Part shown: piece after piece, positions 36,870-45,932 of the stretch
How the letters are laid out: each line of letters begins with the position of its first letter
How positions within the stretch are numbered: the first letter of the stretch is position 1
DNA from: Centipeda noxia ATCC 43541
GTDB lineage: Bacteria > Bacillota > Negativicutes > Selenomonadales > Selenomonadaceae
Assembly: GCF_000160555.1 (NCBI RefSeq)
Contig: NZ_GG749280.1
Coordinates: forward strand, 340,390-404,389
DNA length: 64,000 bases
Direction: 5' to 3'
Program-made: the position numbers and the translations under genes
Notes under the pieces: model-generated
Told to the model about the DNA's origin: nothing
The model's input: only the letters and a program-made list of their open reading frames with translations
Database searches by the model: none

Positions 36870-37221
36870 GGGGATGTAATGGTCTCGACGGGGATGGGCA
36901 GCATGTGGACAGCGAGCCGGGGGGTCATCATCCCGTCAGTAAGGTGAACACTTTTATTAAACATAAAAGCAAACGAAGACTACGCTCTGGCGGCTTAAGC
37001 CAGCCCCTTTCCGTCTGTCTCCCGCACGGATGGATACAGGGGTCAAACGCGGGATACCTGAGAGCCACTGCACGATAACTCTCACGGGAACACAATCGTG
37101 ATCGGAACTGCGCACCCTGTCTGCGGGGGACGCGGCGCTTAAAGCAAAACACAGACTGCGCTCGGAGAAATCCATGTGACGTTATCTTCGGACAGGAGTT
37201 CGATTCTCCTCATCTCCACCA
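36870..37221 (+). ncRNA. ssrA: Transfer-messenger RNA
   Basis: About 352 nt. The 5' end GGGGATG pairs with the 3' CATCTCC followed by encoded ACCA, and the 3' T-arm (GGACAGGAGTTCGATTCTCC) is intact. The resume codon GCA at 36969 opens a tag reading ANEDYALAA and then TAA (36996-36998). With the alanine carried by tmRNA itself, the degradation tag is AANEDYALAA, with the ALAA end recognised by proteases such as ClpXP. It rescues stalled ribosomes with SmpB, whose gene is not in the window. No integrated element is seen at the 3' end. Confidence 0.97.
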
Positions 37222-37233
37222 ATTCGACTATAC

Positions 37234-37258
37234 GAGCCGCCCGTGGGGCGGCTTTTTA
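37234..37258 (+). terminator. tmRNA terminator
   Basis: AGCCGCCC/GGGCGGCT hairpin followed by TTTTTATT, 13 bases after the CCA. Confidence 0.88.
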
Positions 37259-37265
37259 TTGTGCA

Positions 37266-37296
37266 TACAAAAAGAGCATCTTTGAAGATGCCCTTT
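37266..37296. terminator. Terminator of the DEDDh exonuclease gene
   Basis: Palindrome gcatctt/aagatgc (37276-37291) flanked by AAAAAG and CTTTTTCTT. It works for the minus-strand exonuclease gene and as a backup for tmRNA. Confidence 0.82.
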
Positions 37297-37299
37297 TTC

Positions 37300-37959
37300 T
37301 TACAAGTTCTTTTTCAATTTCTCGAGATCCGGAAAGAGGTCGCCTATGGAGTTCGAGAGGCCTTCGCTGGGCGCGAGGATCTCGAGTACGGGGCGCATGG
37401 TCTCGCGGAACTTCGCATCGTCCTGCATGAGAGCGAGGACGGCGCTCGTGTTGACTGCATCGGCGAGCGCCGAGTGCTGACTGCCCTCGAACCGGCGTCC
37501 CATCGCGCCGAGTGCATGCTTCAGTGCGAGGCTGTTGTGGAGGCCGAGGCGGTCGTCGAATTCCTGCTGCAGATCGACCCACCGCGTATCGAGCCAGTTT
37601 ACATCAAAGTCAGGGAGCTTCAGCCGGCACTCTTTTCGCAGCTGCTTAATGTCGGACATACTCCAGGAGTATATCTTCGTCTCCGCCGCGCCGATCCACG
37701 CGACAAACGAATGGAAGCTGTCCGAGAACGCCGGATGTCCCTCGACCTTCTCCTGTGTGATGCCCGTGAGCTCGGTAATATGTTTCTTTACCATCCCGTA
37801 TTCGGGACAGACATAGCACTGGAATTCGTCTTCCTGCTCATAATTCTCATTCAAACGCACGGCGCCGATCTCAATGATCTCCCCGTTCAGCTTTCTTCGT
37901 ACCTCTCTGTATTCCTTCGAGACGGGGTTCATCTCCAGATCTACGACGATGTGTTTCAT
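37300..37959 (-). CDS. Stand-alone DEDDh 3'-5' exonuclease
   Basis: 219 residues from ATG 37959 (a TTG lies 2 codons earlier; the Shine-Dalgarno sequence is weak). Exo I is IVVDLEMNPV with the D-x-E pair, Exo II is WSMSDIKQL, and Exo III is HSALADAVN, matching HxAxxD of the DEDDh subclass. ITELTGITQEKV, between Exo I and II, is typical of the DnaQ/KapD group. Substrate and role are not evident: RNA turnover or DNA end trimming are possible, and supply of proofreading to the exonuclease-less PolC is only a hypothesis. Single-gene unit downstream of and convergent with ssrA. Confidence 0.9.
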   Translation of the reverse strand: MKHIVVDLEMNPVSKEYREVRRKLNGEIIEIGAVRLNENYEQEDEFQCYVCPEYGMVKKHITELTGITQEKVEGHPAFSDSFHSFVAWIGAAETKIYSWSMSDIKQLRKECRLKLPDFDVNWLDTRWVDLQQEFDDRLGLHNSLALKHALGAMGRRFEGSQHSALADAVNTSAVLALMQDDAKFRETMRPVLEILAPSEGLSNSIGDLFPDLEKLKKNL

Positions 37960-38204
37960 GAGCAAACCTTACTTTCAAAAAAATCTGCCGTAAGTGACGC
38001 GCGGCAGACAGTGTTGCGGTGTTTTGTGGCGCTGCCGTATCGGCGCGCTTTTTCAAATATCGAGTTCTTTCGTGTCTTTGCTATCATAACACAACGAGCC
38101 TTGAAAATCAACGTTTAGGAAATAGGTCCCCTTCCCCTTATTCCTTTTTCCGAAAAACGTGGTAGAATACAGAAGACATATTTTTTGAGAAAGGAATGCC
38201 GCGC

Positions 38205-39401
38205 ATGAATTGGAAGGTCGTACTCGCTCTGCTCACCTGCAATGTGCTCTTCATGTCCGCAAGCTATACGATGATCATACCGTTTCTGCCGATGTATCTG
38301 ACGAACGAGCTGGGTGTGGATGACACCTCTGTAAGTCTCTGGGCAGGACTTTCGTTCTCGGTGACTTTTTTCGTCTCCGCTGTTATGGCTCCGATCTGGG
38401 GACGTATTGCCGACCGCAAAGGGAAGCGCCTCATGGCGATGCGCGCGAGCCTTCTCATTGCCATCAGCTATCTGCTCGGCGGTATTGTCACCTCGCCCGA
38501 GCAGCTCATCATCGTGCGCGTCTTTCAGGGCTTTGCCTCGGGGCTATGGCCGATGGATCTCGCCATCATGACGCTCTATGCGCCCCAGGAACGCCTTGGT
38601 TTCTCCCTCGGCATTATGCAGGGCACGCTGACTGCCGGCGGTGTCGTCGGACCTCTGCTCGGCGGCGTTCTCGCAGAGCTGTTCGGGATGCGCACGAGTT
38701 TCTACATCGGCGGTCTGGCGCTCTTCATCAACTTTCTTGCCTTTACATTTATCATCAAAGAACCGCCGATGCCGAAAAGTACCGTGCCGCTTACGGCAGA
38801 GGAAAAAAATCCGATGCACCTCTGGCACATCCCCATCCTGCGCACGATGATGATCGTGAGTACGCTCGCACAAATGGTGCTCTATATCCTCATGCCCGTC
38901 ATCACGACCTACATCAAGGCACTTGCGGGCTCAATGGACAACATCGTCTTTGTCGCGGGTGCGGTATTCTCTCTCAGCGGGATCGCGGGGGCAATTGCCG
39001 CACCGCTCTGGGGCATCTACGGCACGCGGCGCACCTACTTCAACTCCATGTTCCTCGCCATGCTGTTCGGAGGAATCATGTTCACCCTGCAGGGCATTCC
39101 CGATACGCTCATGCCGTTCGCCGTCATGCAGTTCGGCGTGGGGCTCTTTATCGCAGGGATTCAGCCCTCGCTGAACGCAATCATTGCCCAGCATACACCC
39201 CCGCAGCTCAAAGGCAGCGTCTTTGGGCTTCTCTTTTCCGCCCAGCAAATCGGCGGCGCAGCGGGACCGCTCCTCGGCGGCGTTGTCGCAACCTACCTCG
39301 GCATGCACTATCTCTTCCCGACGGCAGGCGCGATCCTCCTCCTGCTCGCGCTGTTTGTCCGGTGGAGATATATCATGAACAGGCACGCGGCGGCGGAGTG
39401 A
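38205..39401 (+). CDS. Major facilitator superfamily transporter (drug-efflux type)
   Basis: 398 residues from ATG 38205; AAAGGA lies 9 bases before it, while the ATG at 38196 abuts that sequence. About 12 membrane segments. The loop 2-3 motif GRIADRKGKRLMAM is MFS motif A, and the motif C-like GVVGPLLGGVLAE in helix 5 points to a drug/H+ antiporter subtype. Substrate unknown. A TAGAAT-like -10 occurs at 38163-38168. Flanked by a strong terminator; not clearly linked to neighbours. Confidence 0.9.
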   Translation: MNWKVVLALLTCNVLFMSASYTMIIPFLPMYLTNELGVDDTSVSLWAGLSFSVTFFVSAVMAPIWGRIADRKGKRLMAMRASLLIAISYLLGGIVTSPEQLIIVRVFQGFASGLWPMDLAIMTLYAPQERLGFSLGIMQGTLTAGGVVGPLLGGVLAELFGMRTSFYIGGLALFINFLAFTFIIKEPPMPKSTVPLTAEEKNPMHLWHIPILRTMMIVSTLAQMVLYILMPVITTYIKALAGSMDNIVFVAGAVFSLSGIAGAIAAPLWGIYGTRRTYFNSMFLAMLFGGIMFTLQGIPDTLMPFAVMQFGVGLFIAGIQPSLNAIIAQHTPPQLKGSVFGLLFSAQQIGGAAGPLLGGVVATYLGMHYLFPTAGAILLLLALFVRWRYIMNRHAAAE

Positions 39402-39413
39402 TTTTATGGACGC

Positions 39414-39448
39414 AAAAAAGGGAATGCCCGCACGGGCATTCCCTTTTT
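39414..39448. terminator. Bidirectional terminator between the MFS gene and leuB
   Basis: Near-perfect hairpin AAAAAGGGAATGCCC-GCAC-GGGCATTCCCTTTTT. It would also stop leu transcripts coming from the other side. Confidence 0.88.
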
Positions 39449-39635
39449 GTTGCGGATGAGATGAGTAAAGCTCCTAAGCGAATCCTAGTGGAGCAAGTGA
39501 GTAAAGTGTGCGTTCTGCCCCAGCGAATTTCTTTCGTTCGAGCGTAGCGCGTTTAAGAAGTCCGCAGGTATTTCGGCAGATAAGTACACGATCACTTGCG
39601 CAACGAGGTGTTCGCGTGGAGCTTGCTCGTAATTT

Positions 39636-40698
39636 CTATAAATGTGCAAGCACAGCGTCGGTCATCTCTGTCGTGCCGACCTTCGTGCAGCCGCTTCCCT
39701 CGATGTAGATGTCTGCCGTGCGCCTGCCCTCGGCGAGCGCCGCGTCCACCGCTGCCTCAACGGCATCCGCCGCTTCCTCCTCGCGGAGTGCGTAGCGCAG
39801 CAGCATCGCCGCCGAGAGGATCGTCCCGAGTGGGTTTGCGATGCCCTGCCCCGCGATGTCGGGCGCGCTGCCGTGAATCGGCTCAAAGAGACTCGTCCCC
39901 GTACCGATGGACGCCGACGGCATGAGACCGATCGAGCCTCCGATCACCGCCGCCTCATCGGAGAGGATGTCCCCGAAGAGATTGCCCGTCACAATCACAT
40001 CGAACTGTGTCGGACGCACGGCAAGCTGCATGGCACAGTTGTCCACATAGAGATGATCAAGCGCCACATCCGCATACTCCGGCGCGAGCGCCGTCACCGT
40101 GCGCCGCCAGAGGCGCGAGGTCGCAAGCACGTTCGCCTTGTCCACAGAGGTAACTTTTCCGCGGCGCAGGCGCGCCGTCTCGAACGCGAGACGTGCGATG
40201 CGCTCCACCTCGGGCACAGAGTAGTTCTCCATGTCCCATGCGCGCTCCGCGCCGTCTACCTGCTCGGACTCGCATTTCTCTCCGAAGTAGATGCCGCCGA
40301 TCAGCTCACGCACGATGACAAGGTCGACGCCGCGCACGAGTTCCGGCTTTAAGGGGGAATGCTCGATCAGTGCGTCCGCGACCTTCACTGGACGCAGATT
40401 CGCATACAGTCCAAGCCCTTTGCGGAGGCCCAAAATCGCGCGCTCGGGACGAAGCGCAGGCTCTGCACTGTCCCACTTCGTTCCGCCGACCGCGCCGAAG
40501 AGCACGCCGTCCGATTCCCTGCAGACCGCGAGCGTGTCCTCAGGAAGCGGTGTGCCGTACTTATCGTATGCCGTGCCGCCCGCGTCGCGCGTCTCGTACG
40601 TCAGCCCGAGCGCGAATTTCGCGTCGACGGCGCGCAAAACGCGCACGGCTTCCTGCGTGATCTCCTGTCCGATGCCGTCGCCGGGAACGACTGCAATC

Positions 40699-40709
<11 letters not shown>
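39636..40709 (-). CDS. leuB: 3-isopropylmalate dehydrogenase
   Basis: 357 residues from ATG 40709, overlapping the leuD end by 11 bases. Motifs: IAVVPGDGIGQEITQEA, VDKANVLATSRLWR, NLFGDILSDEAAVIGGSIG and EPIHGSAPDIAGQGIANP, all typical of NAD-dependent isopropylmalate dehydrogenase. It catalyses the third leucine-specific step. Last gene of the ilvN-ilvC-leuCDB operon. Confidence 0.96.
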
Positions 40710-41201
<492 letters not shown>

Positions 41202-41202
<1 letters not shown>

Positions 41203-42458
41203 CACACCACCTCCTCGGGAGCCGCAATCCGCCCCAGTATCGCGCTCGCGGCCGCCACGTGCGGACCTGCAAGATAGACCTCGCTGTCGACGTGCCCCAT
41301 GCGTCCGCGGAAATTGCGGTTCGTCGTTGAGACGCAGCGCTCGCCTGCCGCGAGAATGCCCATGTAGCCGCCGAGACACGGCCCGCAGGTCGGTGTCGAG
41401 ATCGCCGCGCCCGCCTCCATGAAGATGTCGAGGTAGCCGCGCCGCATCGATTCCTGATAGACCCACGGCGAGCCCGGGATGACGATGCAGCGTACGCGCT
41501 CGTGCACCGTATGTCCCTTCAGAATCTCCGCTGCGATCTCCATGTCCTCAAGACGCCCGTTCGTGCATGAGCCGATGACCACCTGATCGATCTCGATCGG
41601 CTCCGCAATGTCCATCACACGCTTCGTATTCTCCGGCAGATGCGGGAAGGACACAACGGGACGCAGTTCGCTGAGGTTGATCTCCACCGTACGCGCATAA
41701 TGCGCGTCGGGATCGGCATGTACCGGCTCAAAGGGCGCCTTCATGCGTTCCTCGACGTACGCTCTGCACACATCGTCATACGGGAAGATGCCGTTCTTTC
41801 CGCCCGCCTCGATCGCCATGTTGGCAATCGTCAGACGATCGGTCATCGTGAGATCCGCAACGCCCTCGCCCGTGAACTCGAGGCTCTGGTAGAGCGCGCC
41901 GTCCACGCCGATCATGCCGATCAGCGTCAGGATGACATCCTTGCCGCTGATGTCAGCAGGCTTCTTCCCCGTCAGGCGGACATTGATCGCCTCGGGCACC
42001 TTGAACCATGCCTCGCCTGTCGCCATGCCGACCGCGAGATCAGTTGTGCCGACGCCCGTCGAGAAACCGTTCACGGCGCCGTAGGTGCACGTGTGCGAGT
42101 CCGCGCCGATCGTCAGCATGCCGGGACCGACGATGCCCTTCTCCGGCAGGATGACGTGCTCGATGCCGACGCGGCCCTGCTCATAGTAGTGCAGAATATC
42201 GTGCTTGCGTGCAAAGTCGCGCATGATCTTCGCCAGCTCCGAAGACTTAATGTCCTTTGCCGGCTGAAAATGATCGGGAATCAGCGCGATCTTCGTCCGA
42301 TCAAAAACGGGACGGCCCGTCTTTTCAAACTCCTTGATCGACGGCGGTCCCGTCACATCGTTTGCGAGCACCATGTCGAGGCGGCACGTCACGAGCTGCC
42401 CTGGCTCGATGTGATCCAGACCTGCATGGCGTGCGAGAATCTTCTCGCTCATATTCAT
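41202..42458 (-). CDS. leuC: 3-isopropylmalate dehydratase large subunit
   Basis: 418 residues from ATG 42458, with GGAGGG 9 bases upstream; ATGs at 42464 and 42452 are also in frame. [4Fe-4S] ligands are in VIGSCTNGR and [10 protein letters not shown]. Other motifs: [24 protein letters not shown]. About 420 residues is the bacterial/archaeal LeuC2 type rather than the 466-residue E. coli type. A possible attenuator precedes it. Confidence 0.95.
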
Positions 42459-42492
42459 GCCCATATGCCCTCCAAATGTTCAAAATACGCAA

Positions 42493-42545
42493 AGAGGGAC
42501 GCTGCACAGACAACGCCCCTCTGATATTTGCCCCTATTTCTGTGC
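42493..42545 (-). promoter_or_regulatory. Possible intercistronic attenuator between ilvC and leuC
   Basis: Minus-strand RNA can form AGAGGGGCG (42514-42522) / CGTCCCTCT (42493-42501), a terminator-like stem followed by TTGCGTATTTT. A second option pairs GCACAGA (42539-42545) with TCTGTGC (42504-42510), which lies in the loop of the first stem. The two pairings are not easily compatible in one simple fold. Confidence 0.4.
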
Positions 42546-42548
42546 AAT

Positions 42549-43565
42549 TTAGTCCTTACGCAGGTCAGCGCCGTCCTTGAGCCACGACATCATGCCGCGC
42601 AGCTCCGCACCGACCTCTTCGATCGGGTGCTCCGCATGGATGCGGCGCTCCGCAAGGAAGTGCGCACGCCCTGCCGCATTGTTCTCCGTAAGCCACTGAC
42701 GTGCAAACGTGCCGTCCTGGATCTCGCCGAGGATCTTCTTCATCTCCGCTTTCGTCTCCTCGGTGATGATGCGCGGGCCGCGCGTGTAGTCACCGTACTC
42801 CGCCGTGTCGGAGATGGATTTGCGCATCTTCGCCATGCCGCCCTCATACATGAGGTCGACAATGAGCTTCATCTCATGGAAGCACTCGAAATACGCGATC
42901 TCCGGCTGATAGCCCGCCTCGATCAGCGTCTCGAATCCGCTCTGGATGAGGTGTGTCACGCCGCCGCAGAGGACGACCTGCTCGCCGAAGAGATCGGTCT
43001 CCGTCTCCTCCTGGAATGTCGTCTGGATGACGCCCGCGCGCGTGCCGCCGATGCCGCGTGCATACGCAAGCGCGAGGTCAAAACATTTGCCCGTCGCGTC
43101 CTGTCCGACCGCGAACACATCCGGCACGCCGCCGCCCTCGCGGAACGTACGGCGTACGAGATGGCCGGGCCCCTTCGGCGCAACCATGAACACGTCGATA
43201 TTCTCTGCGGGAACGATTTGGTTAAAGTGGATGTTGAACCCGTGCGCAAATGCGAGCGCGCTGTTTGGTTTCAGGTTCGGTGCGATCTCGCTCTTGTAGA
43301 GCGCCGCCTGCTTCTCATCCGGAATGAGGACCATCGTAACGTCCGCAGCCTTGACCGCATCCGCTACGGGGAGAACCTTGAGCCCGTCTTCAGCGGCGAG
43401 CTTCGCCGACTTCGAGCCCGCATAAAGCCCGATGACAACGTTTACCCCGCTGTCCTTCAGGTTCAGTGCATGCGCGTGGCCCTGGCTGCCGTAGCCGATG
43501 ACCGCAACCGTCTTGCCCTCGAGCACGCTCCAGTTGACATCCTGATCATAGTAAGTTTTTGCCAT
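42549..43565 (-). CDS. ilvC: Ketol-acid reductoisomerase (NADP+)
   Basis: 338 residues from ATG 43565, class I length. Rossmann motif [21 protein letters not shown]; then [27 protein letters not shown] and [12 protein letters not shown], with Mg-binding acidic residues. It converts acetolactate to dihydroxyvalerate and acetohydroxybutyrate to its isoleucine-branch counterpart. The start lies inside the last 20 bases of ilvN. Confidence 0.97.
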   Translation of the reverse strand: MAKTYYDQDVNWSVLEGKTVAVIGYGSQGHAHALNLKDSGVNVVIGLYAGSKSAKLAAEDGLKVLPVADAVKAADVTMVLIPDEKQAALYKSEIAPNLKPNSALAFAHGFNIHFNQIVPAENIDVFMVAPKGPGHLVRRTFREGGGVPDVFAVGQDATGKCFDLALAYARGIGGTRAGVIQTTFQEETETDLFGEQVVLCGGVTHLIQSGFETLIEAGYQPEIAYFECFHEMKLIVDLMYEGGMAKMRKSISDTAEYGDYTRGPRIITEETKAEMKKILGEIQDGTFARQWLTENNAAGRAHFLAERRIHAEHPIEEVGAELRGMMSWLKDGADLRKD

Positions 43566-44076
43566 AGTACTCCCGCTCCTCACAATGTTCATAAATGGTG
43601 TGTTCCCCCCGCTCGAGCGCAATGAGACCCGTGCGGATGACTTCGACGATGCCGTAGGGCTTGATCACCTTCAGGAACGCCGTCACCTTGTCATCGCTGC
43701 CCGTGATCTCAAAGATGATCGAGGAGGACTCCACATCGACAACGTGTGCGCGGAACAGCTCGCCCATCTTCAGCACGTCGAGGCGATTGTCGTCATCTGC
43801 CCGCACCTTGATCAGCGTCATGCCGCGGCATGCCGCGTTCTTTTCGTCCAGCCGCTGAACCGCCCGCACGACGGGAATCTTCTCCAGCTGCTTGATCATC
43901 TGCTCAACGAGATTCCCGTCCCCCTGCATCACAACGGTGATGCGCGAGAAATCCGGCGACTCCGTCACGCCGACCGACAGACTGTCGATGTTGAACTCCC
44001 GCCGGGAAAACATGCTCACGACGCGCACCAGAACTCCCGTCTGGTTCTCAACAAAGACGGACAGCACATGTTTCAT
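43546..44076 (-). CDS. ilvN: Acetolactate synthase small (regulatory) subunit
   Basis: 176 residues from ATG 44076; a TTG three codons earlier is less likely. N-terminal ACT domain ([22 protein letters not shown] as two strands; NIDSLSVG) plus the C-terminal regulatory domain ([26 protein letters not shown]). It binds valine for feedback inhibition of the catalytic subunit. ilvB, usually directly upstream, is absent: the promoter and a leader ORF sit there instead. Also called ilvH in some genomes. Confidence 0.95.
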   Translation of the reverse strand: MKHVLSVFVENQTGVLVRVVSMFSRREFNIDSLSVGVTESPDFSRITVVMQGDGNLVEQMIKQLEKIPVVRAVQRLDEKNAACRGMTLIKVRADDDNRLDVLKMGELFRAHVVDVESSSIIFEITGSDDKVTAFLKVIKPYGIVEVIRTGLIALERGEHTIYEHCEEREYYGKNLL

Positions 44077-44120
44077 TGCAAACAAACTCCTCTCCGCCGC
44101 GCCGCAAAGTGTCTCTGCAT
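44073..44120 (-). CDS. Leader ORF (15 codons) coupled to ilvN
   Basis: ATG 44120 has AAGGAG 8 bases upstream, which is a better ribosome-binding site than the one of ilvN. It encodes [15 protein letters not shown], and its TGA overlaps the ilvN ATG (CAATGA). The peptide has one Leu and one Val only, so it is not a classical branched-chain attenuator peptide; stop-start coupling of ilvN is the likelier role. Runs of Arg codons (CGG CGG AGA) are notable. It may also be fortuitous. Confidence 0.5.
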   Translation of the reverse strand: MQRHFAARRRGVCLQ

Positions 44121-44135
44121 GGGGAAAACTCCTTC

Positions 44136-44164
44136 ATTATCGCCCGCACATGAACATTTGTCAA
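44136..44164 (-). promoter_or_regulatory. Promoter of the ilvN-ilvC-leuCDB operon
   Basis: Minus-strand TTGACA (44159-44164), 17 bases, GATAAT (44136-44141). The start would be about 44129, giving a leader of roughly 50 bases that includes the 15-codon ORF. Confidence 0.82.
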
Positions 44165-44194
44165 TGTTTTTTTGACGGTTGCATACATCGGACG

Positions 44195-45094
44195 CTATAC
44201 GCGCACTTCAAAACGCGGCATCTCCTCCGCATCCTCCTGCGTCGGCGATGTTTTCGCCGTGGTCGGCGCAGATTTTTGTACTGCTGCAGGCTTTGGGTGA
44301 GCAGCATGCCGCACATCTGCAGGCGCATCCTGTCCGCGCATCTGCGCGCGCGGCACTTGCTCCTCCTCCATCAGACGTTCGAGCGCCTCCCCTGCGGTCA
44401 GCCCGGTGTACTCCGGAAGGATTTCACCGCGCGTATCGCGTGCGCGCCGCGTACGCTCTGCCGCCGCAAGGAGATCGTCATACGCCCCCATCGTCTGCGT
44501 TGATGCGGGAGCATTGCGCGCCGCGGCGTTTTTCTCGCGCGCGAGAATGCGTTCCCCGAGCGACGGCCCCTCCGCGCGCGCCTGTGCCGATTTTTTTTGT
44601 AAAAAGCGGCGGAAAAAGAAGAGACCAAGCACAAGGGCAAGCGCAATCATCCCCGCCCAATAGAGCGCGCTTGTCGCCGTATAGGACGCGGGGACCTGCG
44701 GCTGTTTCTGCTCCGTTCCCGCGAGCTGCTGCCTGAGGGCAGCATTCTCCTGCGCCATATCAAGTCCGTTTGCAACATCCGCGCCCGTCCGCCCCTCTGT
44801 CTGTGTCCCGCGGTCCACCTTTGACGCCGAGGTGTTCACCGCGTCGCCCTTCGCCGCATCCGTACGCGCGGCAGCATTCGGGCGCTCCTCCTGCCCCGTA
44901 CGGTCACGCGGTGTCCCTGTCGTTGTCTTCGAGAGCGCGCCGTTTCCCCGTGCCACCGAGTCGCGCGCCTGCTGCTCCGCCTGCGCGTCGCCCGTCGTAT
45001 GCGTCGTATTCGCCTGCGCCTCATGTGCCGCCTCCCCAATCGAAATCTTTGGCGGAGTCGGAGGCGTCGGCAGGGTCGGCGGTGTAATCGCCAT
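44195..45094 (-). CDS. Single-pass membrane protein of unknown function
   Basis: 299 residues from ATG 45094, with AAAGGAG upstream. Residues 1-140 are Pro/Thr/Ala/Gln-rich and look disordered (PTLPTPPTPPK), without a signal peptide. One membrane segment lies at ~143-163 (YWAGMIALALVLGLFFF), followed at once by RRFLQKK, which predicts N-outside, C-inside topology. The C-terminal half is charged, with LTAGEALERLMEEE as a possible short helix. The segment resembles the FliO-type anchor only superficially. I recognise no family. GC-rich and low complexity, hence many open antisense frames. Confidence 0.7.
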   Translation of the reverse strand: MAITPPTLPTPPTPPKISIGEAAHEAQANTTHTTGDAQAEQQARDSVARGNGALSKTTTGTPRDRTGQEERPNAAARTDAAKGDAVNTSASKVDRGTQTEGRTGADVANGLDMAQENAALRQQLAGTEQKQPQVPASYTATSALYWAGMIALALVLGLFFFRRFLQKKSAQARAEGPSLGERILAREKNAAARNAPASTQTMGAYDDLLAAAERTRRARDTRGEILPEYTGLTAGEALERLMEEEQVPRAQMRGQDAPADVRHAAHPKPAAVQKSAPTTAKTSPTQEDAEEMPRFEVRV

Positions 45095-45160
45095 GACAGG
45101 TCTCCTTTCTCAATCGAATCTTTCCCTCTACTATAACAGAAAAATCTTCCTGGTGAAATA

Positions 45161-45188
45161 GCAAAAGCGTCCCTCGATCATGGGACGC
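45161..45188 (-). terminator. Terminator of the methyltransferase gene
   Basis: GCGTCCC/GGGACGC stem (45167-45173 / 45182-45188) followed on the minus strand by TTTTGCTATTTC, 27 bases beyond the stop. Confidence 0.8.
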
Positions 45189-45215
45189 CTTCTTCATTTG
45201 CAAAGGAACAGGATC

Positions 45216-45842
45216 TCATGCTCGATACGCCCGCACACTGAGGCGATCCGCCTTCCTGTCCTCGTCGATCTCCACCTGCGCAAAGCCTGCGTCTATGAGC
45301 AGCGCCTCCAGCTCTTCGCCGGTGTAGACGGTCATGCCGTCGACGATCTTCAGCCACTTCTCGTGACTCTTCGTCCTGCCGGTGGCCTCATTGGTAATCA
45401 TGAATACGCCGCCGGGCTTCAGCACGCGATGAATCTCGGCGAAGCAGCGCACGAGCTCCGGCCAAAAGTACACCGTTTCAAATGCCGTAACGGCGTCAAA
45501 GCTGCTGCTTTCAAACGGCAGCTCCAGCACATTGCCCTGCACTACTGTACAGCGTCCCGCGTCGATTGCCGCGCGGTTGACTTCGCGTGCCTTCTCCACG
45601 GAGATGGGAGAGTAGTCCAGCCCCGTGACCCGGCCTTTGGGGAGCAGCCGCAAAAGCTGTGCGAGATTGGCGCCGCCGCCGCAGCCGCAGTCGAGTACAT
45701 CCTCATCCCCGCGAAAGCGCAGATGCGTAAAGCCCCATGCCGCGATTCCCGCGTGGCCGCGGTTCATCATCGCGACGACAATTCTCCCCATGACGCCCTC
45801 GGGTTTCCCCGTATTGCTGAAAAATTTCCGAAGCAGTCCCAT
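45216..45842 (-). CDS. Class I SAM-dependent methyltransferase (UbiE-like)
   Basis: 208 residues. SAM-binding motif I DVLDCGCGGGANLAQLL, motif II GLDYSPISVEKAR, then VVQGNVLELPFESSSFDAV (post-I and II) and RVLKPGGVFMITNE (III). Small-molecule or quinone-type methyltransferases share this pattern; the substrate cannot be deduced. Single-gene unit with its own terminator, between the membrane protein and DAP dehydrogenase. Confidence 0.88.
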   Translation of the reverse strand: MGLLRKFFSNTGKPEGVMGRIVVAMMNRGHAGIAAWGFTHLRFRGDEDVLDCGCGGGANLAQLLRLLPKGRVTGLDYSPISVEKAREVNRAAIDAGRCTVVQGNVLELPFESSSFDAVTAFETVYFWPELVRCFAEIHRVLKPGGVFMITNEATGRTKSHEKWLKIVDGMTVYTGEELEALLIDAGFAQVEIDEDRKADRLSVRAYRA

Positions 45843-45880
45843 AACTGCGCCTCCTTTCTTCGAACGCCGCAGCGCCGATA

Positions 45881-45913
45881 CAAAAGTGCCTCGTGCAAAG
45901 CTGCACGAGACAC
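45881..45913 (-). terminator. Terminator after DAP dehydrogenase
   Basis: Minus-strand GTGTCTCGTGCA-GCTT-TGCACGAGGCAC followed by TTTTG. Confidence 0.85.
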
Positions 45914-45932
45914 CCGTGATTACAATATGATT

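Noticed and set aside
36870..37221. Possible integration site (attB) at the tmRNA 3' end
   Set aside because: The sequence after the CCA is an ordinary terminator followed by a housekeeping gene; no integrase and no second copy of the 3' end was seen.
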